Assembly (NCBI RefSeq): GCF_001279525.1
Contig: NZ_LGDY01000103.1
Location: 186,001 to 250,000, forward strand
Direction of reading: 5' to 3'
DNA: 64,000 nucleotides
From: Nocardia sp. NRRL S-836
GTDB taxonomy: Bacteria; Actinomycetota; Actinomycetes; Mycobacteriales; Pseudonocardiaceae
The notes beneath the pieces were generated by a model. The model did no database searches. It was not told where the DNA came from and saw only the letters and a list, made by a program, of their open reading frames with translations. A program made the position numbers and the translations under genes. Within the stretch, counting starts at the first letter, position 1, and each line of letters begins with the position of its first letter. Positions 1 through 8,061 of this stretch are shown piece after piece.

Positions 1-606
1 CTCCAGCGCACCCGTCATGATCTCGCGTTGTTCCGGGTTCAGGTGCTTCTGGACGGCGACGAGCTCACGCAGTTCATCGGCGGACATCTGTTCCTCGTCG
101 GCGTTCGGATCGCCGCCGAACACCCGCACGACGAGGTCGGTCGACTTGCTGAGCAGCCACACCGCCGGACGTGAGATGGCCGACAGCACGTCCAGCGGCC
201 GCGCGATGATCTTCGACCAGCGCACCGCGTACTGCATGGCCAGCCGCTTGGGCGCGAGCTCGCCGAACACCAGCGTGAAGAACGTCAGCACGACCGTGAC
301 CAGCGCGATCGCCACGCCGTCCGCCCAGCTGCCGAGGAACTCCAGTGCGGGCACCAGCGGCTGTGCGAGCGACACCGCCGCGGTCGCCGACGCCAGAAAG
401 CCCGACAGCGTGATGCCGATCTGGATGGTCGCGAAGAACCTGTTCGGATCACGTGCGAGCCGCACGAGCGTGTGGTGCCCATCGCGCTCCAGCGACCGCA
501 GCTGACCTTCACGCAGCGACACCAACGCCATCTCGCTGCCGGCGAAAGCCGCGTTGAGCAACACCAGCACCCCGACCAGCGCGAGGTCGAACCCGAACCC
601 GTCCAT
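1..606 (-). CDS. CNNM/CorC (HlyC) family membrane protein, N-terminal part
   Basis: The minus strand is open from an ATG at 606 to the window edge (202 codons, no stop), so the gene continues to the left. The visible part starts MDGFGFDLALVGVLVLLNAA and matches the CNNM (DUF21) transmembrane domain: hydrophobic segments around residues 5-25, 60-85 and 90-115, the early GSEMALVSLRE stretch, and VFGELAPKRLAMQYA, which fits the GEhhPK motif of this family. Family members usually continue with paired CBS domains and a CorC_HlyC domain, which would lie outside. They are linked to divalent cation transport or resistance; substrate unknown here. Family assignment is firm, function is not. Confidence 0.85.
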   Translation of the reverse strand, partial: MDGFGFDLALVGVLVLLNAAFAGSEMALVSLREGQLRSLERDGHHTLVRLARDPNRFFATIQIGITLSGFLASATAAVSLAQPLVPALEFLGSWADGVAIALVTVVLTFFTLVFGELAPKRLAMQYAVRWSKIIARPLDVLSAISRPAVWLLSKSTDLVVRVFGGDPNADEEQMSADELRELVAVQKHLNPEQREIMTGALE

Positions 607-697
607 GCGTTTGGGTTAGCACCCGCGGTGGTATTTCGCGACCTGACGGCCGTCTTGAGCATCCAGGAGGCCAGTGGCGTGAACGGGGTGGATCGAG

Positions 698-1087
698 ATG
701 GACGCTCCCGAGGTGCTCCGCACCTCAGCGCGATATCCCTTGCCCGACTCCGACCCGGATCTGGCGGAACTGCGCTCATGGGCAGCGACGTTGCTGCACG
801 ACGTGTCGGAGGACATCCGGCTCGACGTGCTGCTCGTGTGCACTGAACTGGCAAGCAACGCGTACGAACACGCAGACGGGCCACGGACCGTGCGGCTGGC
901 ACGTGTGGCCGAGATCATTCGAATCGAAGTCGATGACGGCACACCCGCCACGCTTCCTCAGCTCGGGGTGTCGCGGATCTCCGACTCGCGTGGCCGTGGT
1001 CTCGTCCTGGTCGCGCACCTCTCCCGGTGCTGGGGCACCCGCGAGGCCGCTGACGGCAAGACGGTGTGGGCGGAGATCAGCGCTTAG
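698..1087 (+). CDS. RsbW-like ATP-binding protein (anti-sigma / HATPase_c_2)
   Basis: A 129-residue single-domain GHKL ATPase of the anti-sigma regulatory type. The N box is ELASNAYEHA (E50, N54), the G1 box is VDDGTP (D79-D80), and the G2-like glycines are in GRGLVLV near residue 100. Such proteins bind ATP and usually phosphorylate an anti-anti-sigma factor or hold a sigma factor, but many actinobacterial copies are orphans. No anti-anti-sigma or sigma gene is adjacent; the nearest PP2C-type phosphatase is 57 kb away. The ATG follows a purine-rich GGGGTGGATCGAG stretch. The 91 bp before it, to the divergent CNNM gene, must hold both promoters. Confidence 0.85.
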   Translation: MDAPEVLRTSARYPLPDSDPDLAELRSWAATLLHDVSEDIRLDVLLVCTELASNAYEHADGPRTVRLARVAEIIRIEVDDGTPATLPQLGVSRISDSRGRGLVLVAHLSRCWGTREAADGKTVWAEISA

Positions 1088-1179
1088 CCCGACCGCATGG
1101 TTCGGCCGTGCGTTTCGCACGGAGAAGTCGTGACATCGCGCGGATGGATGTTGCCGGGCGTCGGTTCGACGCTCAACGC

Positions 1180-1920
1180 ATGACAACGACGACAACTCCC
1201 GCGTTCCGGCCGTTGGTGCGGCACGGCCTCGAAATGCTCGCGGCGATGCTGCTGGGGATGGCCCTCCTGGGACCGCTCTGGGCGCCGGACTCGATCGAGC
1301 TCACCGCCCTGTGGATGACGGTCTCGATGTCCGTGCCGATGGCGCTGTGGATGCGCTACCGCGGTCACGGGCGTGTGGTGGAGATGTGCGCCGCGATGGC
1401 GGTGCCGTACCTCGTGCTGCTCGTGCCGCACTGGCTCGGTGTGGTGGACCGCGGCACCGTGCTCATGGGCGCGCACGTGCTGATGGTGCCGGCGATGATC
1501 GTTGTGCTGGTCCGCTACCGCCACGAGCACGGTGCCGCCTCCGCGAACCCGGTTCTCCGGTTCGCAGGCGACCGCTGGCCGGCGGCGGTCGCTCTGGCGC
1601 TGTCGTTCGACTTCTGGCACGCGGCGTTCGTGCCGCCCGTGTGGACGCTGCTGGCCTGCCAGTCCGCCTACCTGGTCTGGGGCCGCCGGGCGCCCCGCGT
1701 GCAGCTGCTCGTGTTCGGCCTCTACGCGGTGCTCGCCGCCGTGGTCACCACCGCGTCGGCGGAGGTGGGTGTACTGCTGATCGCTGCCGGGTGGGGTGCG
1801 CACGCGGTCTGGGACCTCGTGCACCACGTCCGCAACGCCGTCGTGCCCCGCTGGTGGTCGGAGTTCTGCGGCGTGTTCGACCTGGTCGTAGCGGTCACGA
1901 TCCTGATCGCGTGGCTCTAG
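1180..1920 (+). CDS. Polytopic membrane protein of unknown function
   Basis: A 246-residue integral membrane protein beginning MTTTTTPAFRPLVRHGLEML. I count about seven to eight hydrophobic segments spread over the whole length and no soluble domain. I chose the ATG at 1180 because upstream in-frame codons give an Arg-rich stretch that looks non-coding; no strong ribosome binding site is visible. It ends 4 bp before the histidine kinase start, so it probably belongs to the same operon as the two-component pair and may be a membrane partner or a target of that system. I do not recognise the family. Confidence 0.7.
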   Translation: MTTTTTPAFRPLVRHGLEMLAAMLLGMALLGPLWAPDSIELTALWMTVSMSVPMALWMRYRGHGRVVEMCAAMAVPYLVLLVPHWLGVVDRGTVLMGAHVLMVPAMIVVLVRYRHEHGAASANPVLRFAGDRWPAAVALALSFDFWHAAFVPPVWTLLACQSAYLVWGRRAPRVQLLVFGLYAVLAAVVTTASAEVGVLLIAAGWGAHAVWDLVHHVRNAVVPRWWSEFCGVFDLVVAVTILIAWL

Positions 1921-1924
1921 GCTG

Positions 1925-2998
1925 ATGGCGGTGAACGATCTTCCGCACACCGCGCTGCGCGGCACGCTGCACGCGCTGTGGCTGGGTTCGCTCGTCGTGC
2001 CGCTGGTCGCGGTGCTGCGGGAGCCCTCGGCGTCGCGCTGGCTGGGCGTGGTCGGCCTGGTGCTGCTGGCCGCGGCGTACGAGGTGGCGTTGCGGAACGG
2101 GAAGTTCTGGATCTCCGGTGTGGCCACGCTCGTCTCGATCCCGCTGGTCGCGCCGGTCGGCCCGGCCGAGCTGCACCCGTGGGCGTGGATCGGCGGGATC
2201 GCGGCCGGGTTCGCGCCGCTGCTGCTCACCGGGGTGTGGCGGTGGCTGACGGCGCTCGGGGCGGTGGTGCTCGCGGGAGCCGTCGGGTTCTTCGCGGACC
2301 GCGAGCCCACGACCCACCTGGTGATCGCCGCCGCCGTCGGCGCGACGATCCTCGCGACGGCCGGGCTGCCGGTGTGGTTCGCCGGGCTGCTGGAGCAGGC
2401 GCGGGCCGGTCGCGAGGCGCGGGCGGAGCTGGCGGTGAGCGAGGAACGGCTGCGGTTCGCCCGTGACGTGCACGACCTGCTCGGGCACCGGCTGACCGTG
2501 ATCGCGCTCAAGGCCGAGCTGGCCGGCCGGCTGGCCGCGACCGACCCGGAGCGGTCGGCGGCCGAGGCGTTCGAGGCGCAACGGCTGGCCTCCTCCGCGC
2601 TGAGCGAGGTGCGCGACGCCGTGGACGGTTACCGTGCGGTCGACCTGGCCGAGCAGCTCGACGCGGTGCGCGACGTGCTGCGGGAGGCCGGGATCCGCTG
2701 CACCGTCACGGCGGTGCCGGTGGCGGGTGACGGCGCCACGCAGCTCGCGCTGGCGCTACGGGAGGCCTGCACCAACGTGTTGCGGCACAGCAGGGCGACG
2801 TGGTGCATGATCGACCTCGCCGAGCGGGACGGGGAGGTGCGGATGACGGTCACGAACGACGGTGTCGACCCGGCCGCGCCTGGCCGTCAGGGCAACGGTC
2901 TGCGCGGCATGGGCGAACGGCTGGCCGCGCACGGCGGCCGCGTGTCGGCGGACCGCTCGGACGGCACCCACACGCTGCGGGTCGTGGTGCCCACGTGA
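1925..2998 (+). CDS. Sensor histidine kinase, HisKA_3 (NarL/DesK) class
   Basis: A 357-residue membrane sensor kinase. Residues 1-155 hold about five hydrophobic segments with no large extracellular domain, which suggests sensing in the membrane. The dimerisation and phosphoacceptor region is RFARDVHDLLGHRLTVIALK with H183 as the phosphorylated histidine. The ATPase domain follows, with the N box LALREACTNVLRHS and the G-box GNGLRGMGERLAAHGG near the C-terminus. It would autophosphorylate and pass the phosphate to the next gene product. Its TGA overlaps the response-regulator GTG (GTGA), indicating translational coupling. Confidence 0.93.
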   Translation: MAVNDLPHTALRGTLHALWLGSLVVPLVAVLREPSASRWLGVVGLVLLAAAYEVALRNGKFWISGVATLVSIPLVAPVGPAELHPWAWIGGIAAGFAPLLLTGVWRWLTALGAVVLAGAVGFFADREPTTHLVIAAAVGATILATAGLPVWFAGLLEQARAGREARAELAVSEERLRFARDVHDLLGHRLTVIALKAELAGRLAATDPERSAAEAFEAQRLASSALSEVRDAVDGYRAVDLAEQLDAVRDVLREAGIRCTVTAVPVAGDGATQLALALREACTNVLRHSRATWCMIDLAERDGEVRMTVTNDGVDPAAPGRQGNGLRGMGERLAAHGGRVSADRSDGTHTLRVVVPT

Positions 2999-3600
2999 TC
3001 AGGGTCCTGCTGGCCGACGACGAGGAGCTCATCCGCGACGCACTGGCGGCGCTGCTGGAGCTCGAACCGGACCTGTCGGTGGTGGCCCGCGCCGGTGACG
3101 GCCGGGCCGCCGTGGACGCCGCGCTGGCCCACCGCCCCGACGTCGCCGTGGTGGACCTCCAGATGCCGGAGCTGGACGGCCTGGAGGTCACCGCGGAGCT
3201 CGCCCGCGTGCTGCCGTCGTGCGCGGTGGTGGTCCTCACCGGCCGCGGCCGCCCGCCGCACCTGCAACAGGCCCTGCACGCGGGCGCGAAGGGCTTCCTG
3301 CCCAAGGGATCACCGGGCGGGCAGCTCGCCGACGTGATCCGGCGCGTGCACTCCGGCTCCCGCTGGGTCGATCCCGCGCTGGCCGCCGACGCGCTCGCCG
3401 CTCCCCCGTGCCCGCTGACGCAACGGGAGCTGGAAGTCTTGCGGCTCACCGAGTTCGGCACACCGGTGGCCCAGATCGCGGCCCGCACGTCGTTGTCGGC
3501 AGGAACGGTCCGCAACCACCTGTCGGCGGCGATGGCGAAGCTGGGCGTGGCGAGCCGCACCGAGGCGTTCCGGCTGGCGCGGGAGCACGGCTGGCTCTAG
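2995..3600 (+). CDS. NarL/FixJ (LuxR-type) response regulator
   Basis: A 201-residue response regulator. The receiver domain (1-120) has the acidic pair D8-D9, the phosphorylation site D54 in VVDLQMPELDG, a Thr in VVLTGRG and the conserved Lys in GFLPKG. The LuxR helix-turn-helix is at about 138-195 (LTQRELEVLRL, SLSAGTVRNHLSAAMAKL). The start is the GTG at 2995, which overlaps the kinase stop by 4 bp. The pair resembles DesK/DesR-type systems; the signal and the targets cannot be read from the sequence, though the preceding membrane-protein gene is a candidate target. Its stop codon overlaps that of the convergent oxygenase gene by 3 bp. Confidence 0.94.
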   Translation: MIRVLLADDEELIRDALAALLELEPDLSVVARAGDGRAAVDAALAHRPDVAVVDLQMPELDGLEVTAELARVLPSCAVVVLTGRGRPPHLQQALHAGAKGFLPKGSPGGQLADVIRRVHSGSRWVDPALAADALAAPPCPLTQRELEVLRLTEFGTPVAQIAARTSLSAGTVRNHLSAAMAKLGVASRTEAFRLAREHGWL

Positions 3601-4706
3601 TGCCGCAGGCAGGCGGGCACGCTCAGGGTCGTGGACTGGCCGTTGGTCAACGTGCGCACGCTCGCGCCGAGCAGCAGCGTGCCGGCCTTGTCCAGCACGG
3701 CGCGGGCGACCCTGTTGCGGTCCTCGCCCCGTTCCAGCACCCGCATGACCCGTTCGCCGGTCCGCACGGCCCTGGTCCAGCCCTTCGAGCGCGGGACCTC
3801 CAGCCAGTCGGCCACCTCCTCGTCGACGACCTGGCGCACCATCGCCGCCACGACGCCGTCGAAAGCCTTGCCGGGGATGAACTTCTCGTACAGCGCGATG
3901 AGGTTCCTGGTCAGCTCGATGCCCTCGGCCGACGGCGCGTAGGAGGCGCGCACCATCGTGGCGCTGAGCTCCTCGGCCTCGGCGTACGACTCCGGCATGA
4001 CGTCCGCGCGGATGCCGAGCACCGCGCCCGCGACCCGCCACACGTGGTAGTAGTCCTCGGCCTCGACCTCGGTCACGGAGATCCCGATGCGCCGCATGCC
4101 GTCGACGACCTGCACCGAGAAGATCAGCAACGCGCCCAGCAGGTCCTGCTGGCACACCGGCACGCCGTCGGTCGCGCTGTCCCACTCCGGTGAACGCGTC
4201 ACGAAGTACCGCACGGCCGCGTGGATCAACCGGGTCTTCTGGATCGTCGGCACGAACCCGCCACCGCCGCCGAAGGCACCCGGCGCCATCATGTCCAGCA
4301 CGAACTGCGAGGTCTCGCTCAGCCTGCGGTGCGGCTGGTTCAGCCGGTGCGTGAGCGCGAGCACCTTGGACGGCCGCGGCTGCGCGTAGCAGTTGACCAT
4401 CGCGCCGAAGCTCAGCACCGACGCCACGTGCACGCCGTCGTCGAGGAAGAACTCGTGCGCGCGGGCGACCCGGCCCGCGTCCATCCACTCCGGCGGGTTG
4501 TCGGTCTCGTGCAGGAAGGTCCGCACGGACTCGGGGAGGTTCTCCGGGATCGGGGTGTCGTTGCCGCGGAACTCCGCCAGCACCCGGTTCACCTCACCGG
4601 TCCGGTCGCCGGCCACCAGGTCCGCGATCACCGCGTCGGCCAACGGGTCGCCCTCGTACATCAACGCGTTCAGATCCACCGCCCGAGCGTAGGGGCGTTC
4701 ATCCAC
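3597..4706 (-). CDS. Oxygenase MpaB / latex-clearing protein family (DUF2236)
   Basis: A 369-residue protein of the MpaB/Lcp-type oxygenase family, members of which bind a b-type haem and cleave double bonds in polyisoprene or hydroxylate small molecules. Family-like features are the long helical domain with FSFGAMVNCYAQPRPSKVL-type core, SVTEVEAEDYYHVWRVAGAVLG in the middle (His in YYHVWR a likely haem ligand region) and ASYAPSAEGIELTRNLIALYE further on. There is no signal peptide, so unlike secreted Lcp it looks cytoplasmic. It stands alone, convergent with the response regulator. Family assignment is good; substrate unknown. Confidence 0.8.
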   Translation of the reverse strand: MDERPYARAVDLNALMYEGDPLADAVIADLVAGDRTGEVNRVLAEFRGNDTPIPENLPESVRTFLHETDNPPEWMDAGRVARAHEFFLDDGVHVASVLSFGAMVNCYAQPRPSKVLALTHRLNQPHRRLSETSQFVLDMMAPGAFGGGGGFVPTIQKTRLIHAAVRYFVTRSPEWDSATDGVPVCQQDLLGALLIFSVQVVDGMRRIGISVTEVEAEDYYHVWRVAGAVLGIRADVMPESYAEAEELSATMVRASYAPSAEGIELTRNLIALYEKFIPGKAFDGVVAAMVRQVVDEEVADWLEVPRSKGWTRAVRTGERVMRVLERGEDRNRVARAVLDKAGTLLLGASVRTLTNGQSTTLSVPACLRH

Positions 4707-4756
4707 CCGTCGGCCTCACCATCACCCGCTCGGTCCAGTGTTTCCACGCGATGGAG

Positions 4757-5401
4757 CTAGTGACCCGAGGCCAGGACGTCGAAGGCGTGCTGACGGTGGG
4801 CCGCGAAGAGCCGCAACGCCCCCTCGACGTCCCCGTCCCGCAACGCGTCCGCCAGCGCGCGGTGCTCCGACCGCACCAGCTCCAGGTACCCGTGCGTGCT
4901 GACCGCGACGCGGGTCAGCAGGAACAGGTGCACCTGCGACCGGATCGCCTCCCACGCCTGCACCAGCCGCGAGTGGCCGGCGGCGGCGTACACCGCGTCG
5001 TGGAACTCGATGTCGAGCCGCACCATCTCGTGCGGGGTGCGGGCGTGCTCCATCGCCTCGGCCGCCCGCTCGATCGCGGTCAGGTCGCCGGCGCCGTCGA
5101 CCACAAGACGCACCGCCAGCACCTCAAGGGCCCCGCGCAGGCTGTCGAGCTCGGCCACGTCCTGCGCGGACAGCTCCGCCACCGTGGCGCCGCGGTGCCA
5201 GCCGGTGCGCACGAGTCCCTCGCGTTCCAGCTGCTGCAACGCCTCGCGCACCGGCCCCCGGCTGACCTCCAGCGCCTGGGACAGCTCGACCTCGCGCAAC
5301 GGGCTGCCCGGCGGGTACCGGCCGTCGAAGATCGCCGCGCGGACGGTGTCCGCGACCTCGTTGCTCAGTCCCCGCCTGCGGGCAGGCTCCAACGTCGCCA
5401 T
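4757..5401 (-). CDS. GntR family regulator, FadR (FCD) subfamily
   Basis: A 214-residue repressor. The winged helix (about 10-75) reads [54 protein letters not shown], split here as the typical GntR pattern of start helix, recognition helix [10 protein letters not shown] and wing. The FCD effector domain follows (about 85-205) with the metal-binding style residues D-x3-H in [15 protein letters not shown] and a later H in SEHRAL. I use the ATG at 5401 ([11 protein letters not shown]); the longer open frame upstream runs through the operator repeats and is unlikely to be translated. It is divergent from the VOC gene and probably controls it through the repeats at 5409-5477. Confidence 0.9.
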   Translation of the reverse strand: MATLEPARRRGLSNEVADTVRAAIFDGRYPPGSPLREVELSQALEVSRGPVREALQQLEREGLVRTGWHRGATVAELSAQDVAELDSLRGALEVLAVRLVVDGAGDLTAIERAAEAMEHARTPHEMVRLDIEFHDAVYAAAGHSRLVQAWEAIRSQVHLFLLTRVAVSTHGYLELVRSEHRALADALRDGDVEGALRLFAAHRQHAFDVLASGH

Positions 5402-5408
5402 GCCGCTG

Positions 5409-5477
5409 ATGTTAACAAGCGCAATGTTAACAAGCGCACATTCCGTCAGCCTGCAGCGTCGTCCTAATGTCAACATT
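5409..5477. promoter_or_regulatory. Candidate GntR operators between divergent genes
   Basis: Two head-to-tail copies of ATGTTAACAAGCGCA (5409-5423 and 5424-5438) lie directly before the GntR start, each containing the palindrome TGTTAACA. A third, related palindrome, AATGTCAACATT, is at 5466-5477 just before the VOC gene. FadR-subfamily regulators bind short AT-rich palindromes of this kind. The A/T content stands out sharply from the surrounding GC-rich sequence. Binding by the adjacent regulator is inference. Confidence 0.65.
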
Positions 5478-5498
5478 AAGACAACCGAAGGGACACCC

Positions 5499-5912
5499 GT
5501 GAGCATCCCCCGCTTCCACCTCGCGATGCCCGTCGACGACCTCGCCGCCGCCCGCGCGTTCTACGGCGACGTCCTCGGCCTCGAACAGGGCCGCAGCTCC
5601 GACACGTGGATCGACTGGAACCTGCACGGCCACCAGTTCGTCACGCACCTCGCCCCGCGGATCGAGCGCGCGCACAACCCGGTCGACGGCCACGACGTGC
5701 CGGTCCCGCACTTCGGCCTGCTCCTGAGCACCGACGAGTTCCACGCCCTCGCCGCGAGACTCAAGGAGGCCGGCACGCGGTTCGTCATCGAGCCCTACCT
5801 GCGCTTCGCGGGCCAGCCCGGCGAGCAGTGGACGATGTTCCTGCTGGACCCGGCGGGCAACGCGCTGGAGTTCAAGGCGTTCGCCGACGACGCGCAGGTG
5901 TTCGCCACGTAA
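5499..5912 (+). CDS. VOC family protein (glyoxalase/bleomycin-resistance fold)
   Basis: A 137-residue vicinal-oxygen-chelate protein. The start [29 protein letters not shown] contains the usual first metal ligand (His in RFHLA) and the FYGDVLGLE motif; the second half has HFGLLL (His) and [12 protein letters not shown] (Glu), the expected metal-ligand positions. GTG at 5499 is supported by GAAGGGA 5 bp upstream. VOC proteins act as isomerases, dioxygenases or drug-binding proteins; which applies is not evident. It is likely repressed by the divergent GntR regulator. Confidence 0.88.
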   Translation: MSIPRFHLAMPVDDLAAARAFYGDVLGLEQGRSSDTWIDWNLHGHQFVTHLAPRIERAHNPVDGHDVPVPHFGLLLSTDEFHALAARLKEAGTRFVIEPYLRFAGQPGEQWTMFLLDPAGNALEFKAFADDAQVFAT

Positions 5913-5932
5913 AGATGACCCAAAAATCTTGC

Positions 5933-5950
5933 ACGATGCGCAAGTTTCGG
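5933..5950. promoter_or_regulatory. Inverted repeat upstream of the P450 gene
   Basis: CTTGC and GCAAG form a 5-bp inverted repeat separated by 7 bp (CTTGCACGATGCGCAAG) about 70 bp before the P450 start. It shares TTGCACGAT with a stronger palindrome at 22306-22324. A transcription-factor site is plausible; the factor is unknown. Confidence 0.35.
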
Positions 5951-6015
5951 TAGCGTGGAGGTGACACCGAGCGACGACCCCGTGACCACGCGGGGTCGAG
6001 GACGGGAGCGCTTCC

Positions 6016-7263
6016 ATGACCACGGCAGAGCGGCAACGCAGCGCACAGGAGCTGCTCCGGCCCCAGTTGCCCGCGGAGCTGATCCAGCGCGGCCGGTGCC
6101 CGTTCGATCCGGCGAAGGGGCTGCTGGAGCTGAGCGGGCAGGGGCCGGTGCACCGGGTCGAGCACGGCGGGGAGTCGCTGTGGCTCGTCACCGGCCACGA
6201 CGAGGCGCGGGCGGTGCTGGCCGACGCGCGGATGAGTGCCGACCGGTTCGACAACCCGCGGGTGCGGGCCAGGATGTCACCGGAGCTGTTCGCGGAGATG
6301 TTCCCGCCGGAGCGCCGCGCCGGGTCGTTCATCTCGATGGACGCGCCCGAGCACACGCGGTACCGGCGGATGCTGACCGGCCAGTTCACCGTGCGGCGGA
6401 TGCGGCAGCTGGAGCCGCGCGTGCACGAGATCGTCACGCAGCAGCTGGACGCGATGATCGCCGCCGGGCCGCCGTCGGACCTGGTGCACGACTTCGCGCT
6501 GCCGGTGCCGTCACTGGTGATCTGCGAGCTGCTCGGCGTCGACTACGGCGACCGCGACGAGTTCCAGCGCAACACCTCGAAGCTGCTCAGCCTGAAGGCC
6601 ACGATCGAGGAGCAGATCGAGGTCGGCACCGAGCTGCGCCGGTTCATGCGGGGCCTGGTGCGCGCCAAGAAGAGCCAGCCGACCGACGACCTGCTCTCCG
6701 GCCTGGTGACCGACACCGACCTCACCGAGAACGAGCTGATCGGCATCGCGAACCTGCTGCTGATCGCGGGCCACGAGACGACCGCGAACATGCTGGCGCT
6801 GGGCACGTTCGCGCTGCTCGAACACCCGGACCAGCTGGAGCTGCTGCGCGCGCACCCCGAGTTCACCGAGAACGCGGTCGAGGAGCTGCTGCGCTACCTC
6901 TCGATCATCGCGTTCGGCGTGCCGCGGTTCGCGAAGGAGGAGGTGGCGCTGGGCGGCGTCACGATCCCCGAGGGCGCGACGGTCCTGGTCGCTGTGCCCG
7001 CGGTCAACCGCGACCCCGGCCAGTACCCGGACCCCCACGAGCTGCGCGTCGACCGGCCGCGCGGGCACCACCTGGCGTTCGGGCACGGTATCCACCAGTG
7101 CCTGGGCCAGCAGCTGGCGCGCGTGGAGATGATCGTCGGGTTCACCGAGCTGCTGCGCAGGCTGCCCGGCCTGAAGCTCGCCGTGCCCGCGAACGAGGTG
7201 CCGCTGCGCACCGACATGGCGATCTACGGCGTGCACGCGCTCCCGGTCAGCTGGGACGCGTGA
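6016..7263 (+). CDS. Cytochrome P450
   Basis: A 415-residue soluble bacterial P450 of ordinary length. Diagnostic motifs are the I-helix oxygen-binding AGHETT (251-256), the K-helix ExxR in EELLR (289-293), and the haem loop FGHGIHQCLGQQLAR with the cysteine ligand C362. It would hydroxylate or otherwise oxidise a small molecule using external ferredoxin and reductase; no ferredoxin gene is nearby. Overall it looks like the CYP105/107-type class common in actinomycetes. The last 17 bp overlap the end of the convergent TetR gene. Substrate unknown. Confidence 0.95.
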   Translation: MTTAERQRSAQELLRPQLPAELIQRGRCPFDPAKGLLELSGQGPVHRVEHGGESLWLVTGHDEARAVLADARMSADRFDNPRVRARMSPELFAEMFPPERRAGSFISMDAPEHTRYRRMLTGQFTVRRMRQLEPRVHEIVTQQLDAMIAAGPPSDLVHDFALPVPSLVICELLGVDYGDRDEFQRNTSKLLSLKATIEEQIEVGTELRRFMRGLVRAKKSQPTDDLLSGLVTDTDLTENELIGIANLLLIAGHETTANMLALGTFALLEHPDQLELLRAHPEFTENAVEELLRYLSIIAFGVPRFAKEEVALGGVTIPEGATVLVAVPAVNRDPGQYPDPHELRVDRPRGHHLAFGHGIHQCLGQQLARVEMIVGFTELLRRLPGLKLAVPANEVPLRTDMAIYGVHALPVSWDA

Positions 7264-7843
7264 GCCCGGTGCCGAGCTGGTCGATCCACCGGTCGACCAG
7301 CTCGGCACCGGTCCACCGCCGGGTGGCCTCCGGCGAGTCGAGCCACCACTGCACCACCGCCCGCAGCGACGACGTGATCACCGACGCCGCCGTCACGGGG
7401 TACGGGTCGGCGCTCGGGTCCAGGCCGGTCCGCTCGGCGATCACCGCCGTCAGCTCCTGCTCGCGCGTGGCGTAGGCGGCCAGGACGTGCGGCAGCAGCG
7501 CCGGCGCCCGGCGCAGCTCCCTGAGCTGCCGCAACCGGTCCAGGTCCACGTGCTCGGGGAACGTCGACTGCACGGCCTCCCGCAGCGCCGTCAGCAGCGC
7601 CTCCTCGGCCGGCCGCGCCGCGAACGCGCGCACGAACGCCTCCGCCGTCGCCGAGTCACCGGCGACCACGGCCTCCTCTTTGGACGAGAAGTAGTTGAAG
7701 AACGTCCGCAGCGACACCCCGGCCGCCCGCGCGATCTGCTCCACGGTCACGCCGTCCAGGCCGTGCTCGACGCACAGGCTCCGCGCGGCGTCCCCCAACG
7801 CCTCCCGTGTCGCCGCCTTCTTGCGCTCCCGCAGGCCAGTCAT
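7247..7843 (-). CDS. TetR family transcriptional regulator
   Basis: A 198-residue regulator starting MTGLRERKKAATREALGDAA. The N-terminal helix-turn-helix (about 12-58) ends with the recognition-helix signature GVSLRTFFNYFSSKEE; the rest is a helical ligand-binding and dimerisation domain. ATG at 7843 is chosen because upstream codons run through the intergenic repeats. It is convergent with the P450, with the two stop regions overlapping, and divergent from the subtilase gene 218 bp away. Likely targets are itself and one of these neighbours. Confidence 0.9.
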   Translation of the reverse strand: MTGLRERKKAATREALGDAARSLCVEHGLDGVTVEQIARAAGVSLRTFFNYFSSKEEAVVAGDSATAEAFVRAFAARPAEEALLTALREAVQSTFPEHVDLDRLRQLRELRRAPALLPHVLAAYATREQELTAVIAERTGLDPSADPYPVTAASVITSSLRAVVQWWLDSPEATRRWTGAELVDRWIDQLGTGLTRPS

Positions 7844-8061
7844 GCCAGACACCCTAGAGGCTGCGGCCCGCCGGGACCGTGCACAGCCACCTGCCGAGAC
7901 GGTGGAACCGGCAACCGGCAGCGGCCTGCCGAGACGGTTGCCGTCAACACCCGGCGCGGTGTCAAAATTGGTCTGGACCGGAAGCCGTCCGACCCCTTGT
8001 CCCCACGTGAACACCTCACTACGGTCCGTGAGATCGCTCTCACAGACCCACGGAGGACCGG
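7844..8061. promoter_or_regulatory. Regulatory region between tetR and the subtilase, with 13-bp direct repeats
   Basis: The 218-bp gap contains two copies of CTGCCGAGACGGT (7891-7903 and 7926-7938), 35 bp apart, and further small GC-rich repeats of the AACCGGCA type between them. A short inverted repeat GTGAG-N6-CTCAC lies about 30 bp before the subtilase start, and GGAGG sits 5 bp before its GTG. The direct repeats are candidate sites for the divergent TetR protein. Confidence 0.4.
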
